64,000 bases of DNA from Slackia piriformis YIT 12062 (GTDB lineage Bacteria > Actinomycetota > Coriobacteriia > Coriobacteriales > Eggerthellaceae). Below are positions 7,103 to 15,560 of the stretch, piece after piece. The stretch spans positions 124,001 through 188,000 of the forward strand of contig NZ_JH815199.1 in the NCBI RefSeq assembly GCF_000296445.1. The letters are read 5' to 3'. Position numbers and translations under genes: made by a program. Within the stretch, counting starts at the first letter, position 1. Each line of letters begins with the position of its first letter. The notes under the pieces are model-generated. The model was not told the DNA's origin, did not search any database, and saw nothing but the letters and a program-made list of their open reading frames with translations.

Positions 7103-8386
7103 ATGAACCCTGTCATTTTGATTCCTGTCTTTATCTCGGCGCGCCGCCATGCCGAAGTGGGCCAGGTCACTTCGACCTACGATCATACTACGTCTCTTTC
7201 GTCGCAAGGGGAGCTTCCTCGCTGCCTTGACTCGTTGAGAAAAGTACGAGGCTTGGGTCATATCGTCATTCTTGTCGCGGCCGAGCCTTCCATTGAGAAC
7301 CAGGCGGCAAGCAAGGCAAGGTCGATCGCTGAGTACTTTTCCGACCTGAGCATTACGGTTGTCGGCGCTCCTGAGCTGGCGCTGATCAGGCAGCGTATGG
7401 AGCAGTTGGGCGTTCCCGTCCGCAACGAGATAGGCCTTTCCGGTTATGGTGCGGTAAGAAATCTTGGCCTTTTGGTTGCGAACATGCTCGATTTCGATGC
7501 CGCCGTCTTTCTCGACGACGATTCCGTGGTGGAGGACGAGGCGTTTCTCGAGAAGGCCATGTACGGTCTTGGGAAGCTGACTCGCCGAGGCGTGCCCATT
7601 CTGGCAAAGACGGGGTATTACCTCAACGAGGAGGGCAGCTTCCTTTCCAATAAGCCAACGAAGTGGTACGACCATTTCTGGCAGCAGGGCAAGGCTTTCA
7701 ACGCTTGGATCACCAAGGCCATGGCGGGTCCGCGTCTTTCCCGCTCGAACCACGTTTGCGGCGGCTGCCTTGCTTTGCATAAAGAGGCGTTTCGACGCGT
7801 ATCTTTCGACCCCTGGGTCGCTCGCGGCGAAGACCTCGACTACATGCTCGACCTTCGCATGTACGGTAGCGATATCTGGTTCGACAACCAATGGGTGATG
7901 CGCCACCTTCCTCCCGCAACGCCGCGTGAAGGGCTGCGTTTTCGCCAGGATATCTTCCGTTGGCTCTACGAGTATCGCAAAATCGAATATGCACGCACGC
8001 AGATCGACCTTTTGCAGATTAAGCCGCAGTCGCTTCAGCCGTATCCGGGACCGTTTTTGGAGTCGAACATAACGAAGCGAATCAGGCGCACGGCGTTGCT
8101 GCGCTCTATCGGGCGACCGGATGGCCGGGGCTACAGACAGGCGGCCAAATCGGCAACGGGCGAGGCGGCGAAATACGCCGAAACCCACTGCTCGAAGTAT
8201 TTCGAATTCCAATTCAAATGGCCGGCCATCATGTCTCGCTTCGAAAACGACGTGATCATGCAGGGCATTCTGGTTCAATCGAGCAACCAGGAGCAGCAGC
8301 GCATGGAGCAGATGCGCCATGATGCAGGAAGCATCAGCCCGGGAGAAACGACAGAGATTCGTCTGAACCTTGGTGCAGGTGAGTAG
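7103..8386 (+). CDS. glycosyltransferase-like protein (GT-A fold)
   Basis: The product has 427 residues. It begins with VILIPVFISARRH, a nucleotide-sugar-binding beta strand. AVFLDDDSVVED (Asp triad near residues 138-140) resembles the DxD metal-binding motif of GT-A enzymes, and ARGEDLDYML (near 243) resembles their ED catalytic motif. The remainder is alpha-helical and soluble with no membrane helices, so it likely acts in the cytoplasm. The ATG at 7103 has AGAAGGAAG 5 bp upstream; an upstream in-frame start at 7031 lacks one. The 4-bp gap to the TSUP gene suggests co-transcription, but no functional link is obvious. Substrate unknown. Confidence 0.75.
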   Translation: MNPVILIPVFISARRHAEVGQVTSTYDHTTSLSSQGELPRCLDSLRKVRGLGHIVILVAAEPSIENQAASKARSIAEYFSDLSITVVGAPELALIRQRMEQLGVPVRNEIGLSGYGAVRNLGLLVANMLDFDAAVFLDDDSVVEDEAFLEKAMYGLGKLTRRGVPILAKTGYYLNEEGSFLSNKPTKWYDHFWQQGKAFNAWITKAMAGPRLSRSNHVCGGCLALHKEAFRRVSFDPWVARGEDLDYMLDLRMYGSDIWFDNQWVMRHLPPATPREGLRFRQDIFRWLYEYRKIEYARTQIDLLQIKPQSLQPYPGPFLESNITKRIRRTALLRSIGRPDGRGYRQAAKSATGEAAKYAETHCSKYFEFQFKWPAIMSRFENDVIMQGILVQSSNQEQQRMEQMRHDAGSISPGETTEIRLNLGAGE

Positions 8387-8389
8387 CGC

Positions 8390-9214
8390 ATGGCCACGTT
8401 CATCATCGCTGCGCTCGTCGGCATCGTCGTTGGTCTTCTTTCGGGGCTTTTGGGCATCGGCGGCGGCACCATCATGGTTCCGCTTTTCCGGCTGGCGTTC
8501 GGTCTTGACCCCATTCAGGCTACGGCTACATCATTATTCACCATCATTCCCACGTCCGTATCGGGGCTGGTGAAGCATGCTCGCAACAAAACGAGCCTGC
8601 CCCGCGTCGGCCTGCTGTGCGGACTGGCCGGAGCCTGCCTTTCCCCTGTTGGAGTATGGGCGGCAACGAAGTCTCCGGGGTGGGCCATCATGGGAGCAAC
8701 GGCCCTGGTTGTTGCGTATTCTTCTATCACTATGTTCCGAAAAGCCTTGGCGGCTCCCAAAAAAGGAGAACAAGAAAAAAAGAAAGAAGTCCCCGAAACG
8801 CAGGGTCGGCAAGAGGGTTTTCCCTCCATTAAGCTTACGCCTGCGTATTGCGCGAAGGTTGCGCTCATTGGCGTCGTTGCCGGTCTTCTGAGCGGCTATG
8901 TCGGTGTGGGCGGAGGCTTCATCATGGTGCCGCTTTTCATGACCTTGCTTTCCATTCCGATGCGCTTGGCATCGGGAACATCCCTGATCGCCGTATGCAT
9001 ACTTTCGGTTCCCGGAACCATCGAGCAGGCCCTCCTTGGTAATATTCATTTTCTGCTCGGCATCGCAATGGCGGCAGGAAGCATTCCCGGCGCTTTTGTG
9101 GGAGCGAGCATGGTGAAAAAGGTTCCTGAGCGTACGTTGCGCTTCGTTTTCGCCGGTTTTCTTCTTGTCATGGCGCTTGTGCTGGTGGCAAACGAACTTG
9201 GCCTCATTGGCTAG
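8390..9214 (+). CDS. TSUP (TauE/SafE) family anion exporter
   Basis: The product has 274 residues and about eight membrane helices in two homologous halves. Each half opens with the family's Gly-rich loop: GLLSGLLGIGGGTIMVPLF at about 16-34 and GLLSGYVGVGGGFIMVPLF at about 166-184. The middle linker (about 118-150) is charged, with a KKGEQEKKKE stretch. TSUP proteins move sulfite, sulfoacetate or related organosulfur anions; the substrate here cannot be read from sequence. It starts 4 bp after the glycosyltransferase-like gene and is followed by the LytS-type kinase after 12 bp, so these may be one operon. Confidence 0.9.
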   Translation: MATFIIAALVGIVVGLLSGLLGIGGGTIMVPLFRLAFGLDPIQATATSLFTIIPTSVSGLVKHARNKTSLPRVGLLCGLAGACLSPVGVWAATKSPGWAIMGATALVVAYSSITMFRKALAAPKKGEQEKKKEVPETQGRQEGFPSIKLTPAYCAKVALIGVVAGLLSGYVGVGGGFIMVPLFMTLLSIPMRLASGTSLIAVCILSVPGTIEQALLGNIHFLLGIAMAAGSIPGAFVGASMVKKVPERTLRFVFAGFLLVMALVLVANELGLIG

Positions 9215-9226
9215 AAGGAGGTTTCC

Positions 9227-10525
9227 ATGAACATCTTGGGCGTAAAGGGCAATTACGCGAAGCTGCTTGACCTGGTTTTGTTCGCAGCGGCTACCGTGTC
9301 GGCCGCGGCAATCGTGATTGCTACCGCAAAGCCCGATTCTTTCGGCGACATGAACGTGTTCGCGGGCGTGACGTTCACGGTTTGCGTGGCGCTTCTGATA
9401 TACCTTCACCTGAATCCCGATAGCGTGCGTGCGCGCCAGTCGGACACTATTCTGAAGATTGCTTCCGAAACGCTTGCGTGTTTTCAGGAGGGATTGAGCG
9501 TTGATACGGCTCAGAAGGTGTGCAGGCTGCTGCTTCCGGCCACGGGCGCCCACGCCGTGGCGATCACGGACAAAGACCACATCCTCGGCTACGCCGGTTT
9601 GGGAGAAGAGTCAAGCGCGGCTGGTTCTTCCATCCGCACGAAGGCCACGCATGCGACTCTTGAAGATGGGCAGATTCGCGTGCTCCACTCTCCGAGCGAA
9701 ATAGGTTTTCCCGATTCGGTCAAGCATTTGCGCGCGGGCATCATCGTGCCTCTTCGCCGCGGCGAAGCCATCATCGGTACGTTGAAATTCTACTATCGCC
9801 ATCCGAGCGATACTACCGAAACCCAGGTGGCCCTGGCGGAGGGCCTTGGCGAGCTCATGTCCACCCAGATTGCCGCCGTTGAGCTTGAGCAGCAGACCAA
9901 GCTTGCTACCACCATGGAGCTCAAAGCGCTTCAATCCCAGATTAACCCGCATTTCCTGTTCAATACTATCAACACCATTGCCTCTCTCGTGCGCACCGAC
10001 CCCGAGCGCGCTCGCATGCTTCTGAGGGAGTTCGCTATCTTTTATCGTCGCACGCTTGAGAATTCGGAAGACTTGGTTGAGCTGATGCGCGAAGTAGACC
10101 AGACCATGCGTTATTTCACGTTCGAGATCGCCCGCTTCGGGGAGGAGCGCCTCTTCATGGACGTAGAGGTCGAGCCTGGCCTGGAAGACCTGATGGTTCC
10201 TGCGTTCATGGTGCAGCCTCTGGTTGAAAACGCCGTGCGTCATGCTATGCCGCAAGAAGGCAAGCTTACGATTAAGGTGACGGCGCGAAGCGAAGGCGAC
10301 GACGTGTATATCTCCGTCGCGGACGACGGAATCGGCATGGATGCCGAGCAGCAGCGCAAGCTCTTGAGCCCCGAGGCGTCGAAGGGCCTGGGCATAGCCA
10401 TGAAGAACATCAGCGAGCGCCTTACGGGCTATTACGGCACCGAGTCGTGCATGGAGGTGGAATCGCTTCCTGGCAATGGCACATGTGTCACGATGTTTTT
10501 GAAAGACGCCCTTCTTGATGATTAG
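9227..10525 (+). CDS. LytS-type sensor histidine kinase with GAF domain
   Basis: The product has 432 residues. Two N-terminal membrane helices (about 13-34 and 42-62) precede a GAF-like domain (about 90-220) and a His_kinase domain whose H-motif is LQSQINPHFLFN (His near 241). The ATP-binding domain carries MVQPLVENAVRHA (N-box) and VADDGIGM. It has fewer membrane helices than classical LytS. RBS AAGGAGG sits 6 bp before the ATG. Its partner is the LytTR regulator 333 bp downstream. Confidence 0.92.
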   Translation: MNILGVKGNYAKLLDLVLFAAATVSAAAIVIATAKPDSFGDMNVFAGVTFTVCVALLIYLHLNPDSVRARQSDTILKIASETLACFQEGLSVDTAQKVCRLLLPATGAHAVAITDKDHILGYAGLGEESSAAGSSIRTKATHATLEDGQIRVLHSPSEIGFPDSVKHLRAGIIVPLRRGEAIIGTLKFYYRHPSDTTETQVALAEGLGELMSTQIAAVELEQQTKLATTMELKALQSQINPHFLFNTINTIASLVRTDPERARMLLREFAIFYRRTLENSEDLVELMREVDQTMRYFTFEIARFGEERLFMDVEVEPGLEDLMVPAFMVQPLVENAVRHAMPQEGKLTIKVTARSEGDDVYISVADDGIGMDAEQQRKLLSPEASKGLGIAMKNISERLTGYYGTESCMEVESLPGNGTCVTMFLKDALLDD

Positions 10526-10858
10526 CGCCTGAACGCGAACCGGGTTGCTCGTTGTTCGAAGAAGCACTCGCGCATGCCTTTTGGCTGTTTTCCGCTTTCC
10601 TCGGCACAGGAGCGGAAGGCGGACTGTTTCTGGCATGGCGGGTGCTTTTTCGTTCGTGCCGTCTCTCGGCGGACGGTAGGACGTGTGAAACAAACGGCGC
10701 AATAACGTCGGTAAATGGTTTTTTCATCATATAAAACCAATAACTTGCCATCCAATGATGCCCATCCTGTCTCATTCCCGTCCAAACTATTCACGGGGCA
10801 TATGTTTTCGGCTAATATGCAGGAACAGTGTTTGGCAGGCTTTTGCTTGCTAAGGGTG
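10526..10858. other. intergenic region between LytS-type kinase and LytTR regulator
   Basis: 333 bp, becoming AT-rich from about 10700. The LytTR reading frame is open far upstream, to 10715, but that extension lacks receiver-like sequence and an RBS, so it is treated as untranslated leader. The distance suggests that the regulator may have its own promoter. Confidence 0.5.
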
Positions 10859-11584
10859 ATGGAGGATGTTTTGCTTAATGCAATTATCGTAGACGACGAA
10901 GCCCCCGCTCGCTCCGAGCTGCGCTACCTTTTGGGGGAAGTCGGCGGGGTTGAAGTCTTGGCCGAGGCGGCAAGCGTGCGCGAGGCTATCGAAAAAATGC
11001 AGAGCTATCCCGTCGATGTGCTGTTTCTCGACGTGAGCATGCCCGAGGTCACGGGTATCCAGTTCGCCGATGCTCTGCAGCGTTTGAAGAACCCCCCTGC
11101 GGTCATCTTCGTGACTGCGTATAGCGAGCATGCTCTTGAAGGCTTCAAGGTCAATGCTGTCGATTACCTGGTAAAGCCTGTCGAGATCGATCGTTTGCAT
11201 CAAGCCGTCAATCGCGCCGCCGAATACGTAACCCTGCACGTGAAGGCAACCCAGTCCGAGCGCATTCCGGTCGAGAAGGGCGGCAAGAAGATTCTCATCG
11301 CCATCGACAGCATTCGCTACGTTATGGCGCGCGATGATTATGCGTATCTGCAAACCGATTCCGATCGTTATTTCTCCACGGTCTCGTTGGCTCAGCTCGA
11401 AAAGCGCCTCGACGGCCATGGATTCTTCCGCGTTCATCGCGGCTACCTGGTCAATTTGGCCATGGTTGAGGAGGTCGAGCCCGTCACGGGCGGAACGCTC
11501 CTTCTTACCCTGAATGGCGTGGAGGAGAAGATTCCCGTTTCTCGCCGCCGTGTGTCTTCCTTGAAGAAGGCTTTGGGTCTTTAA
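10859..11584 (+). CDS. LytTR-family response regulator
   Basis: A 241-residue regulator with an N-terminal receiver domain (AIIVDDEAPAR; phospho-Asp in VLFLDVSMPE near residue 57; Lys in DYLVKP) and a C-terminal LytTR DNA-binding domain (FFRVHRGYLVNLAMVEEV, then IPVSRRR). It pairs with the LytS-type kinase upstream; such pairs usually control cell-wall, quorum or metabolite-uptake genes. Start choice is uncertain: the ATG at 10859 is used, but a TTG at 10871 has the better spaced GGAGG and would give the common family start MLNAIIVDDE. Confidence 0.92.
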   Translation: MEDVLLNAIIVDDEAPARSELRYLLGEVGGVEVLAEAASVREAIEKMQSYPVDVLFLDVSMPEVTGIQFADALQRLKNPPAVIFVTAYSEHALEGFKVNAVDYLVKPVEIDRLHQAVNRAAEYVTLHVKATQSERIPVEKGGKKILIAIDSIRYVMARDDYAYLQTDSDRYFSTVSLAQLEKRLDGHGFFRVHRGYLVNLAMVEEVEPVTGGTLLLTLNGVEEKIPVSRRRVSSLKKALGL

Positions 11585-11612
11585 GGCTGCCTTCTCTTGA
11601 GGTGAATAGCAG

Positions 11613-11645
11613 CGCCGCATCCTTGCAGGGTGCGGCGTTTTTTTG
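11613..11645 (+). terminator. intrinsic terminator
   Basis: The hairpin CGCCGCATCC / GGGTGCGGCG is followed by seven T and ends the LytS/LytTR unit. Confidence 0.85.
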
Positions 11646-11675
11646 TGCGCGGAAAGCCTGATGGAAAACTACAGG

Positions 11676-13355
11676 TCACGAGTTGTCTGGCTTCCCTGTT
11701 TTGTCGGCCCATTCTGCGAGCCTTTTTTCTCTTGGATTTTTCCTAATATGGGCGCGTGCCTGCGCTATGCCTTTGCGGATATCTTGCCGCGTGCGCAACC
11801 GCTGCGCCGCGTCTACGCCCGCAGCCTGCTCTATGGCGTCGCTTACGGGGCTGCGATATCCGAACAGAAACCAGTTTTCCGCCAGATAACCGCCTTCCAT
11901 TCGAATAAGGGAGTCCGCCACTTGGGCGGCGTTGTAGCGCCAATGCAGGTCGCTTCTCATGAGACGCATGGCGAAAAAGGCCGCATAGCAAATAGCGAAG
12001 TGGGCTCGCATATGTTCGCCGAGTGGCGTGGGGTAGGGCGAGGGGGAAAAGTCGGACTCAAGAACCTGGAAGGGTTCGGCCAGGCGCCAGAGCTCTCGAT
12101 ACAGGTGAAAGACCTCAGGGGCTTTGAGGTTGAGCTCGCTTGTCACAATGCACGCGTATCCGTCCAAGGTGGCCGTTTCGGCTTCGGTTCGGCCACTTTG
12201 CCGACGCAGCGCGTAATCGCGACCCCAGAATACGATGTCGCGCACGCGCACATGTTTGGCGATGTGCTCGCGTTCTTTTCCGTCCGGTACGTCGAGGGCT
12301 TCCACCGCAGCGGTTCGTACGCGCGACTTGATGCGGTAATTGCCCGAGCGGCTTGTGGTGTAGCCTTGATCGTCCACGATCCAATGGCGCATATCCTCGA
12401 CGGCGGTTTCGAGGGGCCGGTGCATGATAAACCCGTCTCCCTGGGCGGCGAGCATGTTCATAATAGCTTCGGCGCGGGACAATCGTCCTGCCACCATGAC
12501 CATACGACGTGCTCCCGTGTTCTTCTTTATGTCATCGGCCAACGAGCGTACGGCGTGTTCGTCGGGGTCTGCTTCGAGCAGTCGGTAGTCGGCGGGTATG
12601 CCATCTTCGTCGAGCACCATGGCAAGGCATACGGTTATACGGCCTTCAGCGTTACGGTTGCCGGTCGAGTCGACGTCGTCGGTGTCGTCGAAAGCGAAGG
12701 TGCCCAATACCACGTGCGCGCATTCGAGCGGCGCATGGTTCGGACGGATGCGTTCGTATGCCGACCTCATTGACCGAGCGATGCGTTTGTCGGCATGGGC
12801 GATTAAAGGGAGTGCGCGATAGGCTTCGTCGATGGGGAAATCGCACGGGCGCGGAAATGATTCCCGCCGTTCCCAGGTTTCGTGTTTGGGCGAGGCATGT
12901 AGCATGCGTTCGACGGCGAAGACTTCGAAGGTGCGCCGCGCCGTAAACGAGTCGTTGCGCGAGGGCTTCGCGCGTTTTTCGGATTCGGTTTCTACGCTGG
13001 TCGCCCGTTGCTGCTCGTTGCGTGCGATGGGTTCTATTCCGCGTTTCGCCTCGATTGCGTCAAGGTAGGCTAGCGCGATGGCCACGCCCCAACGAGCGGA
13101 TTCGGTGTGGTTGGCATCGATGGTGCAGTTGGGCGGAAAAGAGAATTCGATTGCGGACCGGCTTGCGCGCCGCTCTTCGTTCATGGCCGCTACGCGCGCC
13201 TCGAAGTGCGCGATGGGGTCGTCGTAATCATTGGCGTAGTCGTCGGCGTACCCGATGGTCTCAATTGTGCGTGTTTTGGTGGTACCGTTTTTGCGGTAGT
13301 TCTGCACGATGGAAAGATAGATGCGGCCGTTGCGTTTTGTTTTCTTCAGATGCAT
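11676..13355 (-). CDS. IS1634-like transposase, apparently catalytically altered
   Basis: The product has 559 residues. The N-terminus MHLKKTKRNGRIYLSIVQNY is the family's typical start, and the C-terminal half keeps YRELWRLAEPFQVLESD and the following MRAHFAICYAAFFAMRL. From memory of the IS4/IS1634 DDE pattern, the second Asp (VADRG-like motif) reads VMVAGRLS near residue 287. In the Y..R...E......K block near residue 425, the Glu reads Ala and the Lys reads Glu. The frame is nonetheless full length. The ATG at 13355 has GAAAGG upstream. I found no convincing terminal inverted repeats or target duplications. It could be a dead IS relic or a domesticated protein. Confidence 0.8.
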   Translation of the reverse strand: MHLKKTKRNGRIYLSIVQNYRKNGTTKTRTIETIGYADDYANDYDDPIAHFEARVAAMNEERRASRSAIEFSFPPNCTIDANHTESARWGVAIALAYLDAIEAKRGIEPIARNEQQRATSVETESEKRAKPSRNDSFTARRTFEVFAVERMLHASPKHETWERRESFPRPCDFPIDEAYRALPLIAHADKRIARSMRSAYERIRPNHAPLECAHVVLGTFAFDDTDDVDSTGNRNAEGRITVCLAMVLDEDGIPADYRLLEADPDEHAVRSLADDIKKNTGARRMVMVAGRLSRAEAIMNMLAAQGDGFIMHRPLETAVEDMRHWIVDDQGYTTSRSGNYRIKSRVRTAAVEALDVPDGKEREHIAKHVRVRDIVFWGRDYALRRQSGRTEAETATLDGYACIVTSELNLKAPEVFHLYRELWRLAEPFQVLESDFSPSPYPTPLGEHMRAHFAICYAAFFAMRLMRSDLHWRYNAAQVADSLIRMEGGYLAENWFLFGYRSPVSDAIEQAAGVDAAQRLRTRQDIRKGIAQARAHIRKNPREKRLAEWADKTGKPDNS

Positions 13356-13673
13356 GGCAGCCTTTCTCGATGCGATGCGCACGTGGGGGTTCGTTTTGCC
13401 GGGTCGGTTCTGCTGCGGCGCTCTTCTGGCTGTACCCCGCAAAACCCCGCATAAATATACAGCTTTCGTTATTGAACCGCAAACGTTTTCCCAGGTAAAG
13501 GGCTTGCTTTCGGGGAATGCGCAAAACGGGGTTATTCGCGGGACGACGTGGGCGCATCGGCCGCGTCGCGTCGATACAATTTTCGCGTTGTAGAAACGAC
13601 GCCTGTGGCGAGAAGGACTTAAGGCTCGGCGTCATAGGAGAAGCAATTGATTTGGAAAACGAAGGGAGCGGTC
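13356..13673. other. intergenic region between transposase-like gene and yhdT
   Basis: 318 bp. It should contain the divergent promoters of the transposase-like gene and of yhdT-panF. Facing AACCCCG/CGGGGTT hexamer-like arms lie at about 13441 and 13528, but they are too short to call insertion-sequence ends. Confidence 0.4.
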
Positions 13674-13958
13674 ATGGCCTCGTCGAAAGGCGAACTGACC
13701 TATCGTCAGAAAATGCTTCAAGCGAACAAAGAAGCGAAAGCCACGGTGGTTTCGCTCGTGCTCTGCATCGTGGTGTGGGCCGTTGCAGGTTTCGGCCTTG
13801 CGGGGCTTGATGTGAAGGTGTTCGGCACGCCTGCGTGGATTATTGGCGGCACGGTGGGTACGTGGGTATTCGCCATTGCGGTGGCGGTGTTTTTGGCAAA
13901 GTGCGTTTTCGCCGATTTCGATCTTGATGAAGAGGAAGAGGGAGCCAACCGTGACTAA
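13674..13958 (+). CDS. yhdT: YhdT-family small membrane protein (DUF997)
   Basis: A 94-residue protein with two membrane helices (about 24-44 and 55-80) and an acidic C-terminus (DFDLDEEEEGANRD). Small DUF997 proteins are found directly upstream of panF in many bacteria, as here, and are thought to be accessory to the pantothenate symporter. The ATG at 13674 has GAAGGGAG upstream. Its stop overlaps the panF start by 8 bp, which implies translational coupling. Confidence 0.85.
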   Translation: MASSKGELTYRQKMLQANKEAKATVVSLVLCIVVWAVAGFGLAGLDVKVFGTPAWIIGGTVGTWVFAIAVAVFLAKCVFADFDLDEEEEGANRD

Positions 13959-15447
13959 CGCTATTGGACTTGCGGGCTTGGTGCCTGTGCTCGTATTCCT
14001 TCTTGCGGCCTTGGGTCTTGCCCTGCTGGTTCGCAGAAGGGCGCGCGCTACGTCGGCGGGCGGTTTCGTCAAAGAATACTTCATCGGCGATCGTGCTCTG
14101 GGCGGCTTCGTGCTGGCTATGACCACCATTGCCACGTACGGGTCGGTAAGTTCGTTCGTGGGCGGGCCGGGACAGGCGTGGAATGTCGGCTTCGGCTGGG
14201 TGTACATGGCCACGGTGCAGGTTGTCACGCTGTTTTTGCTGTACGGCATCATGGGAAAGAAAATGGCGCTCGTCTCGCGCAAGCTTGGTGCCGTTACGGT
14301 CATTGACGTGATTCGCGAACGCTACCAGTCCAATGCCCTGGCAATTGCTGCGGCGTTTATCCTGGTGCTGTTCTTCGTCGCTACCATGGTCGCTCAGTTC
14401 GTCGGTGGCGCGAAGCTGTTCGAGGCTGTAACGGGCTATTCGTATGTGACGGGCCTGTTTTTATTTGGTGCGGCCGTAATCATCTTCACGGCGGTCGGTG
14501 GTTTTCGCGGCGTTGCCGTGACCGACGCACTGTGCGGTATTGCCATGCTGGTGGGTATCGCCGTGCTTGCCGGCGGTATTTTCAGCGCGGGTGGCGGCTA
14601 TGAGAATGTCATGAACACCATCCAGGCGAATCGTCCCGAGCTGCTTGAGCCTTTTGCGGGCGGCGCCATGCCTCTCTCGTTGTATTTCACGCAGTGGCTG
14701 CTGGTGGGTGTGCTGACGTTCTGCCTGCCTCAGTCGGTCGTTCGTTGCATGGGCTACAAGGATACGAAATCCCTGCATAAAGCCATGATTTGGGGTACGG
14801 TTATCATCGGCGCCATGATGATCGGCGTGACTGCGCTCGGTACGTTGGCTGCGGGTGTGCTGACCGATGATCTTGCTGCGTATGGCGGAAGCGTCGACAA
14901 TATCATTCCCGTTGCCATTGCGCAGACGTTGCCGCCGTGGCTTGCGGGCATTGCGATTATCGGATCCATTGCCGCATCCATCTCGACGGTCTCTTCGCTG
15001 CTGATCGCTTCTTCTTCCGCAATCGTCAAGGACCTGTGGCTGCATCGCGCCGAGGTAAAGGGCATCGAGGTGCAGGATGACACCGTCTCGCGCTTCAGCC
15101 AGATTGCCACACTCGGCATTGGCGTTATCGTGTTCGTGCTTGCCGTCACGCCCCCCGATGTGATTTGGAAAATCAACATGTTCGCATTCGGCGGCTTGGA
15201 AACGGCGTTTTGCTGGGTGTTCGTAGGCGCGCTGTTCTGGAAGCGTGCCAATAAGACGGGTGCGATTGCATCCATGGTGGGCGGCACGCTGGCCTACTGC
15301 TTTACCATGGCGATCGGCTTCAAGCTGTTCGGGCTGCATCAGATTGTAATCGGCATCACGGTTGCCCTGGTTCTCATGGTTGTCGGCTCGTATCTGGGCA
15401 AGCCTTCGGACGAAAAGAAGCTCGAGGTGTTCTTCCCGGAGAAATAG
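13951..15447 (+). CDS. panF: sodium/pantothenate symporter
   Basis: A 498-residue member of the solute:sodium symporter family with about 13 membrane helices. FIGDRALGGFVLAMT near the N-terminus, followed by YGSVSSFVGGPGQAWNVGFGW, is characteristic of PanF. It would import pantothenate with Na+ for CoA synthesis. The GTG at 13951 is chosen for the purine-rich GAGGAAGAGGG upstream and the overlap with yhdT; an open frame extends further left inside yhdT. A terminator follows at 15478. Confidence 0.92.
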   Translation: MTNAIGLAGLVPVLVFLLAALGLALLVRRRARATSAGGFVKEYFIGDRALGGFVLAMTTIATYGSVSSFVGGPGQAWNVGFGWVYMATVQVVTLFLLYGIMGKKMALVSRKLGAVTVIDVIRERYQSNALAIAAAFILVLFFVATMVAQFVGGAKLFEAVTGYSYVTGLFLFGAAVIIFTAVGGFRGVAVTDALCGIAMLVGIAVLAGGIFSAGGGYENVMNTIQANRPELLEPFAGGAMPLSLYFTQWLLVGVLTFCLPQSVVRCMGYKDTKSLHKAMIWGTVIIGAMMIGVTALGTLAAGVLTDDLAAYGGSVDNIIPVAIAQTLPPWLAGIAIIGSIAASISTVSSLLIASSSAIVKDLWLHRAEVKGIEVQDDTVSRFSQIATLGIGVIVFVLAVTPPDVIWKINMFAFGGLETAFCWVFVGALFWKRANKTGAIASMVGGTLAYCFTMAIGFKLFGLHQIVIGITVALVLMVVGSYLGKPSDEKKLEVFFPEK

Positions 15448-15477
15448 CCGAATACGCGTTTGCGTGTGATAGTCCGA

Positions 15478-15514
15478 GCGGGCGAAGGAGCTCTTTCGCC
15501 CGCTTTTGCGTTTT
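15478..15514 (+). terminator. intrinsic terminator
   Basis: The stem GCGGGCGAA / TTCGCCCGC is followed by TTTTGCGTTTT; it ends yhdT-panF. Confidence 0.8.
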
Positions 15515-15560
15515 CCGTGGACACCCGGCGGCACGGGATATGCCATTCGACGAACAGGAT

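Noticed and set aside
10715-10858. N-terminal extension of the LytTR regulator
   Set aside because: The frame is open but lacks an RBS and any receiver-domain-like sequence; family members start near MLNAIIVDDE.
11646-13673. Terminal inverted repeats and target duplication of the IS1634-like element
   Set aside because: Only short CCCCG/CGGGG-type matches were found, no better than expected in this GC-rich sequence.
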